Assembly: GCA_019421385.1 (NCBI GenBank) | Contig: JAHZFK010000028.1 | Coordinates: 1-33,630, forward strand | Source: Clostridiales bacterium | Lineage (GTDB): Bacteria > Bacillota > Clostridia > Oscillospirales > Butyricicoccaceae | Length of the DNA: 33,630 nucleotides | Direction: 5' to 3' | Shown: one piece after another, positions 8,240-15,623 of the stretch | Numbering within the stretch: position 1 is the stretch's first letter | Layout: each line of letters opens with the position of its first letter | The notes under the pieces: model-generated | Told to the model about the DNA's origin: nothing | Database searches by the model: none | The model's input: only the letters and a program-made list of their open reading frames with translations | Program-made: the position numbers and the translations under genes

Positions 8240-9154
8240 ATGCAAGAAAAACTACAATGGATGAATTACTATCTCGAATATTGTAAAAAACAAAAAAATC
8301 TAAACGATAAGACGATAAAAGCCTACCGAATAGATTTGCAACAATTTATTGACTTTTTAGAAACTAAAGGGTTAGAAATTTCAACCCAAAGTGTACGCAC
8401 TTTCGTTATGTTTCTGCACGATAGCTACAAAGTGCGGAGTATAAAACGGAAAATTGCTTCCATTAAGGCGTGGAGCAGCTTCCTGTTGGAAAATCAGCTC
8501 ATCATCGATGATCCGTTCTATCACTGTCATATTAAAATCAGACAGCCAACCCTTCTGCCTCGTACAATTCCACTGCGCGTGATTGAAGCGGTTTTGAAAG
8601 AAGTGCACGAAGCGACTCGTCAAGCAGATACAATAGTCGGCAAACGTCGGGCGTGGCGCGAAGCTGCAGTGCTCGAATTACTGTTTGCAACTGGGATGCG
8701 GGTTTCCGAGGTATGCGGTCTGCAATCTGATGACGTGGATTTGTTAGAGCGATGTGTCCGCATTTATGGAAAGGGCTCTAAAGAGCGGATGATTCAACTG
8801 GAAAATGCCGAAGTATTAAGTACACTGGACACCTACAAGCAGCTTGAACCTTCACAGCCCGGAGAGTCTTTTTTCAAAAATCGCTTAAATCACCCCTTAT
8901 CTGATCAATCTGTGCGTCTGATTGTGTGTAAATATGCTAAAAAAACAGGCTATACAGCGCATATTACTCCCCATATGTTTCGACATTCCTTCGCCACATT
9001 ATTGTTGGAAGCAGATGTGGACATCCGCTACATACAAAAGTTTCTGGGTCACAGTTCCATTTCTACAACCCAAATTTACACATTCGTAGCAGCAGCAAAG
9101 CAACGTGATATTCTTGCATCCCGGCATCCACGGAATAAGTTTTCTTTTAAATAA
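8240..9154 (+). CDS. Tyrosine recombinase, XerC/XerD-like
   Basis: A 304-residue site-specific recombinase. The N-terminal SAM-like core-binding domain covers about residues 5-90 and the catalytic domain about 105-300. All expected catalytic residues are visible: Arg154 (TGMRVSEVCGL), Lys178 (YGKGSKER), His245 and Arg248 (PHMFRHS), His271 (LGHSS) and the nucleophile Tyr280 (TQIYTF). It is compact, like Xer and phase-variation recombinases, and lacks the N-terminal arm-binding domain usual in Tn916-type integrases. No excisionase gene is next to it. A strong terminator follows, so the next gene is probably not in the same transcript. It may move the surrounding island or act on the paired 19-bp dyads at 9208 and 12021; neither can be shown from sequence alone. 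Confidence 0.92.
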   Translation: MQEKLQWMNYYLEYCKKQKNLNDKTIKAYRIDLQQFIDFLETKGLEISTQSVRTFVMFLHDSYKVRSIKRKIASIKAWSSFLLENQLIIDDPFYHCHIKIRQPTLLPRTIPLRVIEAVLKEVHEATRQADTIVGKRRAWREAAVLELLFATGMRVSEVCGLQSDDVDLLERCVRIYGKGSKERMIQLENAEVLSTLDTYKQLEPSQPGESFFKNRLNHPLSDQSVRLIVCKYAKKTGYTAHITPHMFRHSFATLLLEADVDIRYIQKFLGHSSISTTQIYTFVAAAKQRDILASRHPRNKFSFK

Positions 9155-9155
9155 T

Positions 9156-9202
9156 AAAACGCTTGCAGTTAGCGGTTTATCGCTAGGTGCAAGCGTTTTT
9201 TT
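9156..9202 (+). terminator. Intrinsic terminator of the recombinase gene
   Basis: Arms AAAACGCTTGCA (9156-9167) and TGCAAGCGTTTT (9188-9199) with a nested AGCG/CGCT stem and a run of T. It starts two bases after the stop codon. Confidence 0.88.
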
Positions 9203-9207
9203 ATAAA

Positions 9208-9226
9208 GGATAATCCCGAATTATCT
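9208..9226 (+). promoter_or_regulatory. Left 19-bp dyad (shared operator or recombination site)
   Basis: GGATAATCCCGAATTATCT: two 7-base half sites (one mismatch) around the asymmetric spacer CCCGA. It matches the reverse complement of 12021-12039 at 18 of 19 positions. It lies 42 bases before the start of the TPR-like gene and just after the recombinase terminator. Confidence 0.7.
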
Positions 9227-9268
9227 GTTGGCGATTTTATTAGCTTAGCTATATGCGGAGGAATGTGC

Positions 9269-10957
9269 ATGTTTGAAGATGTATGCAGTTTTTTTCATGA
9301 AACTCAAGAAGCATTTACTATTTATATAGTAGAGCAGAAATTTGTAGTTGGACGTGGCTATGAATATTTCAAATCGTTTCGTGGAAAAGAAAACCTTATT
9401 GTTTCTGATTCTTTGATAAAGCGCCGAATAGAAAAAATAATTTTTTGGACACAACGGCATATTCCGAATATTGTTGAATTATTGTCACTTTGTTTCTCAA
9501 ACAATAAAACATCTTCCATTTCGATTGTTGAAGTTATTTCTGCATTGAGCAAACTCTTTTCGGTTGAAAAGCATCAAGCCGCGGGACCTGAAGTCATTGA
9601 TCCTATAATCATTGAGGAAGGGAAAATATCCAAGCGTTATTTGACTCAACTCATCGCCTTACATCAGGAAAGTATTCTACAGCCTACCATTATTATTCTT
9701 CTAAAAGACAATAACTTCGTCCGTGCAAGGACTCTCGTATCTGAGTGTCCAAACGGCATCAATGTGAAAATGATTAGAAATAGTGGTGAGAGCGAGATAT
9801 ATCGGGTCATCAATTGTGGTGCTAGCGAAACAAATGAATTTCTGGATTTATTTTCTAAGCAGTGTTTCAGCACTTGTTCGGCAACAGATCGTCAGATTCT
9901 TCTCTCAGATGAGTGGGAACAACGCTCAATCGTACATCAGAATATACCAGATATTTTACGTTTTCGCAGTTTGCTGGTTGAAGAGAATAAATCTTCACAA
10001 ACATTAGAGGAGATCAATAGCGCTATTGCAACTGTGCTTGATTTTCCATGCGTATCCGAGCGTGATCAAACAATTAAAGAAGCTATGCTGTGTATGTTGA
10101 AGTTGTTTCGCGTATACTGTTTGGATCGTTGTACATCGGATATGGGAGACGCACTTACACTCTCAAAAAGTGTTGGAAATGAAGTGTTGGAAGCGCATGT
10201 TCTCCGTTATGCGAATTTTTTTCCAAAACTTTCGCTCAGTGCTAAGCATGAGATGTTAGCTAAAGCTACCGCTATTTTTGAGAACAATAATGTGCAAGAT
10301 CATGCCATTTACTGTGAGAATAATTTGCTGATCAATCAATTTTATACGGATTATGTTGACTGCAAAGCTTTCCATCGTCTTCAAGAAAAAGCTGTTTACA
10401 ATGTTCCTGGTATGGTTGGCATGTCCTATATTTTCAATAACACCGGAGTAGCCTATCTCTATAGTGCAAGATACGATGATGCAATAGAATGTTTTGAAAA
10501 GGGAATTCCGTATGCGAAATACCGTCCTATACAAAAACTGGGATTGATGACAAATTTACTAATTGCCAAATCGTGCGATTATCGAACCATATTACCAAAT
10601 GACATTTCCCGCTTGTTCTCCTATGTGTTTGATCAGTTTGGGACGCAAAAGATGTCATTCCTTTGTGCAAATTTTATTGCAAATGCTTTGATTGTAGCAA
10701 CAAATTATAATATCACATACGCCATCGATTTAATACACACATTCCCAGTCGCAGAATTACTGCAGAATGCATTATCGTGCGGTCAATTTGGGACCGGATC
10801 TCTTTCTATGCAGCTTTCATTATTGCAAAACCGATATCCTCATTTGTTTGATACGCCTTTTGTTTTTCCGCAAGAACATACCGTGGTATCGGGACTACGG
10901 TTGAGATTCATTCAAAATCATTTATATAATCCTACAGTTTTTAATGCTTGGCTTTGA
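9269..10957 (+). CDS. TPR-like protein of unknown function
   Basis: Encodes 562 residues from the ATG that has GGAGG 7 bases upstream; an ATG six bases earlier is too close to that site. No signal peptide or membrane segment is evident. The second half is helical and includes one convincing tetratricopeptide-like unit around residues 392-415 (GVAYLYSARYDDAIECFEKG); other repeats are too diverged to assign. The N-terminal half (about 1-220) matches nothing I recognise and shows no clear helix-turn-helix or NTPase motif. The gene converges on the ATP-grasp gene and their 3' ends overlap by 17 bp. No good promoter is visible immediately upstream, because the terminator of the recombinase occupies that space. 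Codon use is AT-rich like the recombinase, suggesting common transfer. Confidence 0.75.
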   Translation: MFEDVCSFFHETQEAFTIYIVEQKFVVGRGYEYFKSFRGKENLIVSDSLIKRRIEKIIFWTQRHIPNIVELLSLCFSNNKTSSISIVEVISALSKLFSVEKHQAAGPEVIDPIIIEEGKISKRYLTQLIALHQESILQPTIIILLKDNNFVRARTLVSECPNGINVKMIRNSGESEIYRVINCGASETNEFLDLFSKQCFSTCSATDRQILLSDEWEQRSIVHQNIPDILRFRSLLVEENKSSQTLEEINSAIATVLDFPCVSERDQTIKEAMLCMLKLFRVYCLDRCTSDMGDALTLSKSVGNEVLEAHVLRYANFFPKLSLSAKHEMLAKATAIFENNNVQDHAIYCENNLLINQFYTDYVDCKAFHRLQEKAVYNVPGMVGMSYIFNNTGVAYLYSARYDDAIECFEKGIPYAKYRPIQKLGLMTNLLIAKSCDYRTILPNDISRLFSYVFDQFGTQKMSFLCANFIANALIVATNYNITYAIDLIHTFPVAELLQNALSCGQFGTGSLSMQLSLLQNRYPHLFDTPFVFPQEHTVVSGLRLRFIQNHLYNPTVFNAWL

Positions 10958-11966
10958 TGGATAGTATTGAGCAGCTTAATATAAAACCCGTTAAAGTAGC
11001 ATTTCGCACATTGCTTTGATATAGTTGGTAGCATGTTGACATTGTAGCATCCGGTTCCTGATGCTCTAACGCAAAGCAGAAGTTGTTCCCAGCTTTTATA
11101 GTTGGCAAGAGATTGATTTCAATAAAATTTAATTGATCCCATGATAATCCATTTGTCAGAGAATATTGTATTTCCTCAGTAGTATTACACTTGGCTCTAA
11201 AATCAATCCGGCAATAAGTTGTTATATCGAATGCCTTAATTAATTTTTCAATTTGCTTTTTAGAGTGCGAATCAATTTGCACAATCCGTTTGCTGTGACC
11301 AACATGGGTTTGCTTTTCCTTTTCACCGAAAAACCACTGTGGATCCATTGAATCTGGAACATATGCAACAGCAGGTTGAATGCTTAGACAATTCTCTATA
11401 GGATTATATAAAATGCCAATTGTTACATCTAATCCTGGGATAAATTCTTGAGTAAAGTGATCAAATGGTTCTGATGCTTTTGCTCCGCGATGCACACCAT
11501 AACTGCTGCCTAAACTATTTGGACGAGTAATGCTTGTTGGAGTTTGCTTATCTAACAACTGCGGAATATGAAAGCCGAGGGACTGTGCTATCAAATTGGA
11601 GAGTCGTTTGTTCTCACCAGCCAAGAGCATGGATGCATTGCATGGTATGCAAGGAATCTTATAATATGTACAAATTGAAGGAACCAGACCAAGTGAAGAA
11701 ATATCAAAGTATCCGTTGCTTAAGTTGATGACAAAATCTATAGGTGGCAGTGTTCCCTTTGAAAGCTTTTCAACAAAAGTTTGTACATCCATCACCAAAG
11801 GCAATCCATGCAATTCATAAACTGCATGAACCCAATTAGACAGTACATCACCTTCCCAAGCATCGTAGTTGCGCGGGGCTGAGCAATTGTTTTCAAAAAC
11901 ATACACAATTCCTATGGTTTTTCCTTTGATATTATTTATTTCTTCCACATATTCTATGGCCCGCAT
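10941..11966 (-). CDS. ATP-grasp ligase, D-Ala-D-Ala-ligase-like
   Basis: Encodes 341 residues from the ATG preceded by GGTGGAG. The fold follows the D-alanine-D-alanine ligase branch of ATP-grasp enzymes. The N-terminal Rossmann-like part ends near PCIPCNASML; the ATP-grasp part has GENKRLSNLIAQSLGFHIP, an EFIPGLDVTIGIL strand that matches the EEYIPGRE-like signature, and the metal-binding end CRIDFRA followed by FIEINLLPTIKAGNNF. Such enzymes join a carboxylate, via acylphosphate, to an amine or amino acid. The substrate is unknown; no peptidoglycan gene and no obvious RiPP precursor is adjacent. It is longer than usual at neither end but has divergent residues in the substrate region, so a housekeeping Ddl role is unlikely. 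It overlaps the convergent TPR-like gene and carries the shared dyad in its leader. Confidence 0.78.
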   Translation of the reverse strand: MRAIEYVEEINNIKGKTIGIVYVFENNCSAPRNYDAWEGDVLSNWVHAVYELHGLPLVMDVQTFVEKLSKGTLPPIDFVINLSNGYFDISSLGLVPSICTYYKIPCIPCNASMLLAGENKRLSNLIAQSLGFHIPQLLDKQTPTSITRPNSLGSSYGVHRGAKASEPFDHFTQEFIPGLDVTIGILYNPIENCLSIQPAVAYVPDSMDPQWFFGEKEKQTHVGHSKRIVQIDSHSKKQIEKLIKAFDITTYCRIDFRAKCNTTEEIQYSLTNGLSWDQLNFIEINLLPTIKAGNNFCFALEHQEPDATMSTCYQLYQSNVRNATLTGFILSCSILSIKAKH

Positions 11967-12020
11967 TTTAACTCCACCTTTCTCAAATACATATATCAAT
12001 GCAAATGATCATTACTCAAT

Positions 12021-12039
12021 GGATAATTCGGGATTATCC
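12021..12039 (-). promoter_or_regulatory. Right 19-bp dyad (shared operator or recombination site)
   Basis: On the minus strand it reads GGATAATCCCGAATTATCC, a perfect 7-5-7 dyad. It starts about 14 bases downstream of the -10 box of the ATP-grasp promoter, so it would lie at the start of the transcript, 54 bases before the start codon. It has the same orientation relative to its gene as the left copy at 9208-9226. Confidence 0.75.
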
Positions 12040-12053
12040 CTTAATGCGATATT

Positions 12054-12082
12054 ATTATACTCTACATTTCATAACTTTGCAA
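12054..12082 (-). promoter_or_regulatory. Promoter of the ATP-grasp gene
   Basis: On the minus strand: TTGCAA (12077-12082), 17-base spacer, TATAAT (12054-12059). It lies outside the dyad-bracketed block and reads into it. Confidence 0.7.
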
Positions 12083-12094
12083 TATTTTACCAAC

Positions 12095-12128
12095 ATGAAA
12101 AGCAGGAACTTACATCCCTGCTTTTCAT
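12095..12128 (-). terminator. Hairpin after the ORF remnant
   Basis: Perfect 12-bp arms ATGAAAAGCAGG and CCTGCTTTTCAT with a 10-base loop, 7 bases after the stop codon of the remnant ORF. It separates the decayed genes from the ATP-grasp promoter. Confidence 0.65.
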
Positions 12129-12135
12129 ACATAAG

Positions 12136-12430
12136 TTAAATAAACTTCTGCTTGAGAAATTCCAGAAATAACGTCTCCAACTCCTGGTTGGAACTGAGTC
12201 TATCCAGATAAGGAGCGAATTTTTTGTTCTCAAACGAAATATTTTGCCTGGCTTTTTCTGCATTGCGTGAGCTACACTCACATTCCACACTTTTCCAGTG
12301 CAGGCACCGCGATGTAAGGTGGTGGACAGGCCTGTTTACTGCGCTGCATTGATGCGACGATCAGCTGCCAATGATCTGTTTTCAGACATTCCAAAAACAG
12401 TTTCTGTGTTTCTTCATCAGAAGCTGAACA
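12136..12430 (-). pseudogene. Remnant of an unidentified gene
   Basis: Two frames show protein-like stretches. The upstream one contains SDEETQKLFLECLKTDHW and ends near CPPPYIAVPALEKCG. The downstream one runs through NAEKARQNISFENKKFAP and SSNQELETLFLEFLKQKFI to a TAA at 12136-12138. No single frame joins them, so this looks like a broken gene, or the ends of two, fused to the ParA remnant upstream. The two LFLE(C/F)LK segments resemble each other, which might reflect an internal repeat. I do not recognise the family. Presence beside a ParA remnant suggests mobile-element origin. Confidence 0.4.
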
Positions 12431-12439
12431 TAGATGTCG

Positions 12440-12767
12440 TGGCTTGCATGACAGACAGCCTTGTTGCAATACCTCTCAGTTTCTGATTTGCCGGCAGCAG
12501 GTCGAGCTTGTCCTGATGCTGGATCGCTTGTGCAATGCCTCCTTCGAGCAGTTCGGAGGTGTCGATTGCGTGCCACATCAGCGCCGCAAGTGTCATTTTG
12601 CAGTCGGCGGTAGAGAAGCCCATCGCCTCGGTAAGCGATGCTTAACTGTCGTTGTCGATCAGCAGCACTTTCCTCCCCTGCTTGACCAGTGCTGCACCCA
12701 GGTTAAATGTCGTTGTTGTCTTCTCTGTTCCTCCCTTTGCATTGGTTATATATATCACTTTGCTCAT
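12440..12767 (-). pseudogene. parA: ParA/Soj partition ATPase remnant
   Basis: Begins with a clear start (ATG at 12767 after GGGGTG) and reads MSKVIYITNAKGGTEKTTTT, the deviant Walker A of ParA/Soj, with Glu where Gly is expected before the Lys. Codon 42 is TAA (12642-12644), where a Gln is usual in the DSQ-like motif. The same frame then continues with MGFSTADCKMTLAALMWH and PANQKLRG to SVMQA near 12440, after which similarity is lost; the normal family length is about 250-270 residues. ParA of this type opens the conserved maintenance module of Tn1549-like integrative elements. The gene is clearly dead: a stop, an altered P-loop and a missing C-terminal half. Confidence 0.78.
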
Positions 12768-13066
12768 ATCGTCACCCCATATTATTGTAGATCATTCTGC
12801 CAATTTATTTATAAAAATGACAGAAATCTGACAGCAACCAGAATGATAATAACCAGAACAGTATGTGTAAAATATTATAAGAATCGCAACATTATGCGTA
12901 TTTTTGTTTAATGAAATAGTAAAAGTTAGAAAAATTCAAATTGTATTATTTGAATTTCTTCAGGTCCACCCGATTTCCTCACTTCCCTTTATGGGAAGTG
13001 AGGATTTTGTATTTACACTGTCAAAAGTATATTAAATATTGTGTATACAGATTCCTCTCGATCTAA
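12768..13066. other. Gene-free AT-rich stretch with one hairpin
   Basis: I see no supported ORF here. A perfect hairpin lies at 12977-13003 (CCTCACTTCCC and GGGAAGTGAGG, 5-base loop), followed on the plus strand by ATTTTGTATTT. It is terminator-like, but no plus-strand gene precedes it, so it may be a leftover from the decayed element. This stretch probably spans the boundary between the mobile region and the chromosome; no attachment-site repeat was found. Confidence 0.4.
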
Positions 13067-13107
13067 AATGGCCATGCAGCGCTTATAATAAGCACTGCAT
13101 GGCCATT
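13067..13107 (-). terminator. Long hairpin downstream of the small membrane protein gene
   Basis: Outer arms AATGGCCATGCAG and CTGCATGGCCATT (13 bp, perfect) enclose a second palindrome, GCTTAT-A-ATAAGC. It begins 16 bases after the stop codon at 13123. The tail on the minus strand is TTAGATC, with few T, so it may act as a terminator, an RNA stabiliser or a protein-binding palindrome. Confidence 0.55.
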
Positions 13108-13122
13108 ATTAAACGATTAAAA

Positions 13123-13317
13123 TCAAGCTCCCTTACGGTAAGGCGGTCTCGCCTTCGGTCTCGTCAAAGCATAGGATGCGCCCACCAAAACCGCCGCTCC
13201 CAACAAACCCAGTGCAAGTGACGATACTGTAATTTGTCCCATATCTGACACTCCAGCTAATAGCAGAGACGATAGTCCCCCAGTCATGCCCAACATCACA
13301 CCCAGCAGGCGTTTCAT
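13123..13317 (-). CDS. Small two-helix membrane protein
   Basis: A 64-residue protein starting MKRLLGVMLGMTGG, with GGAG 9 bases upstream of the ATG. Two hydrophobic segments (about residues 4-24 and 30-52) are followed by a short basic tail (TRPKARPPYRKG). No family is recognised. It is flanked by a long hairpin downstream and sits behind the envelope operon in the same direction, about 125 bases after the SLH gene, so it could belong to the same transcript. The ribosome site and the membrane-protein pattern make it more likely a real gene than a chance ORF. Confidence 0.55.
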   Translation of the reverse strand: MKRLLGVMLGMTGGLSSLLLAGVSDMGQITVSSLALGLLGAAVLVGASYALTRPKARPPYRKGA

Positions 13318-13445
13318 CCTCAATCACTCCATTCTCTTTTTCATTTTGTCATACAAGAATATCTGACAACCAAAATTCCTCATATAAATTAGAAAGATGG
13401 ATCAATTCCATCATGTCAAATTACACATAAAACCGCTTCATTTTC

Positions 13446-14435
13446 TTATTTCAGATACTCCAGCAGTTCGTATACACGTGCTTTGGTCAACTCAGCACCT
13501 CGCATACTGCGTGCGCAGGGCTCCATGCTGCCACCCGCAAACTCGTTTCCCGCCGCATCTACTTCCTCTTCTTTATAGGAGATCCAGACAAGTTCATCTT
13601 CCCTTAGCGCATCCATCTCATCCTGCTTGAGCGTATCCTGCAAATGTCCCCACAGACGATTCAACGCATCATCCCAAATCTGATATATCTGTCCACTATA
13701 CCGGTTCAAATCGGCTTGAATATAAGACGAATGCAGTTTTTTCTCGATCTCAGCTGCCTCAGCTTCACTTTCGGCAATCTCCTTCTCCGCCTGTAATCTG
13801 ATTTCAGATTTCTGCGCATTTGCTTGGCCATAGTTGCGGTACATAAAAGTGACAATTTGTCCTCTTGTGCAAATCTCATCCGGCGCAAAGGAAGCTGCAC
13901 TTTGTCCCGTAGCGATTCCTTGGCTGACTGCCCACGAAATAGGCCGGGAATATACCGAATCGAATGCTACATCTTCAAATGTGCTGAGTTCTGCCTGAGG
14001 TGAGCCAGCAAGCAAATAAAAGAGCAGCATAGTTTGCCCGCGAGTGCACGGGGAATACGGGGCAAACGCATTACCAGAAACCAGCTCATTTTCATACGCC
14101 CATATAGCCGCATTATAGAAATAATCTGTTTCTTTGATATCTTTAAACGGATTTTCGATCTGCGGAACAGGACTGCCGTTCGCACGCCATAAAAACGTAA
14201 TGATCTGAGAGATGGTGCAGTTCTCATCCGGAGAAAACATGGTTTGAGAAGTTCCCTCGGTAATCCCCGCTTTTACAGCCCATAACACTGCGTCATGATA
14301 ATATGAATCGCTTGAAACATCTTCAAACACAATGCTTGCAGACAAGGTATTCACATGATCCAAGGCACTTGCCGATATCACCATACCGGTGCCCAACGAC
14401 CAAATCAAAAGACTCGAAACAAATCGCTTTTTCAT
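13446..14435 (-). CDS. SLH-domain protein with a C-terminal LprI-like domain
   Basis: Encodes 329 residues; the ATG at 14435 has GGAG 8 bases upstream. A signal peptide (1-24) is followed by three S-layer homology domains (about residues 30-205; FEDVSSDSYYHDAVLWAVK, FKDIKETDYFYNAAIWAYE, FEDVAFDSVYSRPISWAV), which would bind secondary cell-wall polymer. After a charged coiled-coil linker (about 210-232) comes a LprI-like domain (PF07007 type): YIQADLNRYSGQIYQIWDDALN to CARSMRGAELTKARVYEL. LprI proteins are linked to lysozyme inhibition, but this activity cannot be read from sequence. It is the last large gene of the kinase-led operon, so it may be a cell-wall protection output of that system. 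Confidence 0.82.
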   Translation of the reverse strand: MKKRFVSSLLIWSLGTGMVISASALDHVNTLSASIVFEDVSSDSYYHDAVLWAVKAGITEGTSQTMFSPDENCTISQIITFLWRANGSPVPQIENPFKDIKETDYFYNAAIWAYENELVSGNAFAPYSPCTRGQTMLLFYLLAGSPQAELSTFEDVAFDSVYSRPISWAVSQGIATGQSAASFAPDEICTRGQIVTFMYRNYGQANAQKSEIRLQAEKEIAESEAEAAEIEKKLHSSYIQADLNRYSGQIYQIWDDALNRLWGHLQDTLKQDEMDALREDELVWISYKEEEVDAAGNEFAGGSMEPCARSMRGAELTKARVYELLEYLK

Positions 14436-14536
14436 GAAATCATCTCCATTGTTAACCGATGACAAAAATACACGAATCCACTGAAATAAAACAGGTTGAG
14501 AAATGTTTGGCGCACTCCACCTTATCCGGTTCGGTG

Positions 14537-15519
14537 TCAGCCTTCCAGCGCTCCGTACAGAGAATCCGCTTTCTCCTGCGCGGACTTGACTACTTCAGAC
14601 GCATTGGAACTGAGAATGTCGGTATCATAGCCATGCGCAATGACTCCGTCGGGCTGCGCCGCAATAAAATCCAGCATATTTTTTGCAACTTGCTGCAAAA
14701 CAGGGCAATCCTGCCGCTCTGCCAAGCGTTCATAAACCACCATCAACTCCGTCGTGACACGCCCCTGTTCATCGACCAGACGATCAAACACCGTGGGATA
14801 CGCCAACTTGGAAATAACAAATATGTGCGCACATGATTTTTCATCGGGAAATCATCATGCTCTGTCAAGAAAGTTTCATAAGCAATGGCTCGGTTGCCTA
14901 ATTCGTTCGCGTCCACAGAAAGCACTTCAGAAACCAACGTAGCCTTTTCTGTTTCCGCTGCAGCAATGTTCAGAAAAGAAGCTGTAGCGCTATCCACATA
15001 TTCTTCATACATCTCCAAATACTCTGGATAGTCTACCACAAAGAAATAAGTGCCCTCACCGTTCTTTAAACCGAGTCCAGATGGAAACCAGGCTGCAATA
15101 TGATCTTTTATCTCTCCATCCTGCATCGCGTCCAGCAAAGTCGCCTTGTTCTTTCCGCAAAATGTGCTGCTGCCATCGGCGATCACATCACTTGTCATGG
15201 CAGTCGTGATTGCATTCTGGATGTTTCGAGATTCTTCACCATAGATATAGGCATTGGCTGGAGCAAGTTCTTTCTCGGCAGCATCTATCAATGCCCGTAC
15301 CATTGCGCCGGCCAGTTCGGACGATGCATCGTCTATGTTTTCATCTACAAATATTTTTAAAGGTTCATATTCTCCGGAGGACAACTGAAGCAATTGCTGT
15401 GACAAATTCTTCGTGTCTTGCGCGCCATTTGTGGTATCGGCGGCTTCCGCAGCACAGCCAACCAAAATCAAACTCAATGTCAAGAACACACCCGCAATCG
15501 CAAATATATGCTTTTTCAT
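14537..15519 (-). pseudogene. Lipoprotein gene with a single-base frameshift
   Basis: The first frame starts at 15519 (GGAGG, 10-base spacing) with a lipoprotein signal peptide ending LVGCAAE, and runs about 230 residues to HVRTY. There the frame is lost, and a second frame continues with FVISKLAYPTVFDRL to the end at 14537. Adding one T in the T-run near 14820 (TATTTG to TATTTTG) joins the two into one protein of about 327 residues. I know no family for it; the mature part is acidic and helical. It lies between the kinase-linked membrane protein and the SLH-LprI gene. The frameshift may be a true mutation or a homopolymer error in the assembly. Confidence 0.65.
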
Positions 15520-15623
15520 AGTGATACAACCTCCCAACTCTCTTTCATAAGGGTTTCTATCCTGTATGTTCATCATACCACTTGAAAGCATAAAACCGGC
15601 AACAGACCTGCATCAATTTGGCA

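Noticed and set aside
14820..14835. Programmed frameshift in the lipoprotein gene
   Set aside because: No slippery heptamer, internal ribosome site or downstream structure was evident; a simple one-base loss in a T-run explains it.
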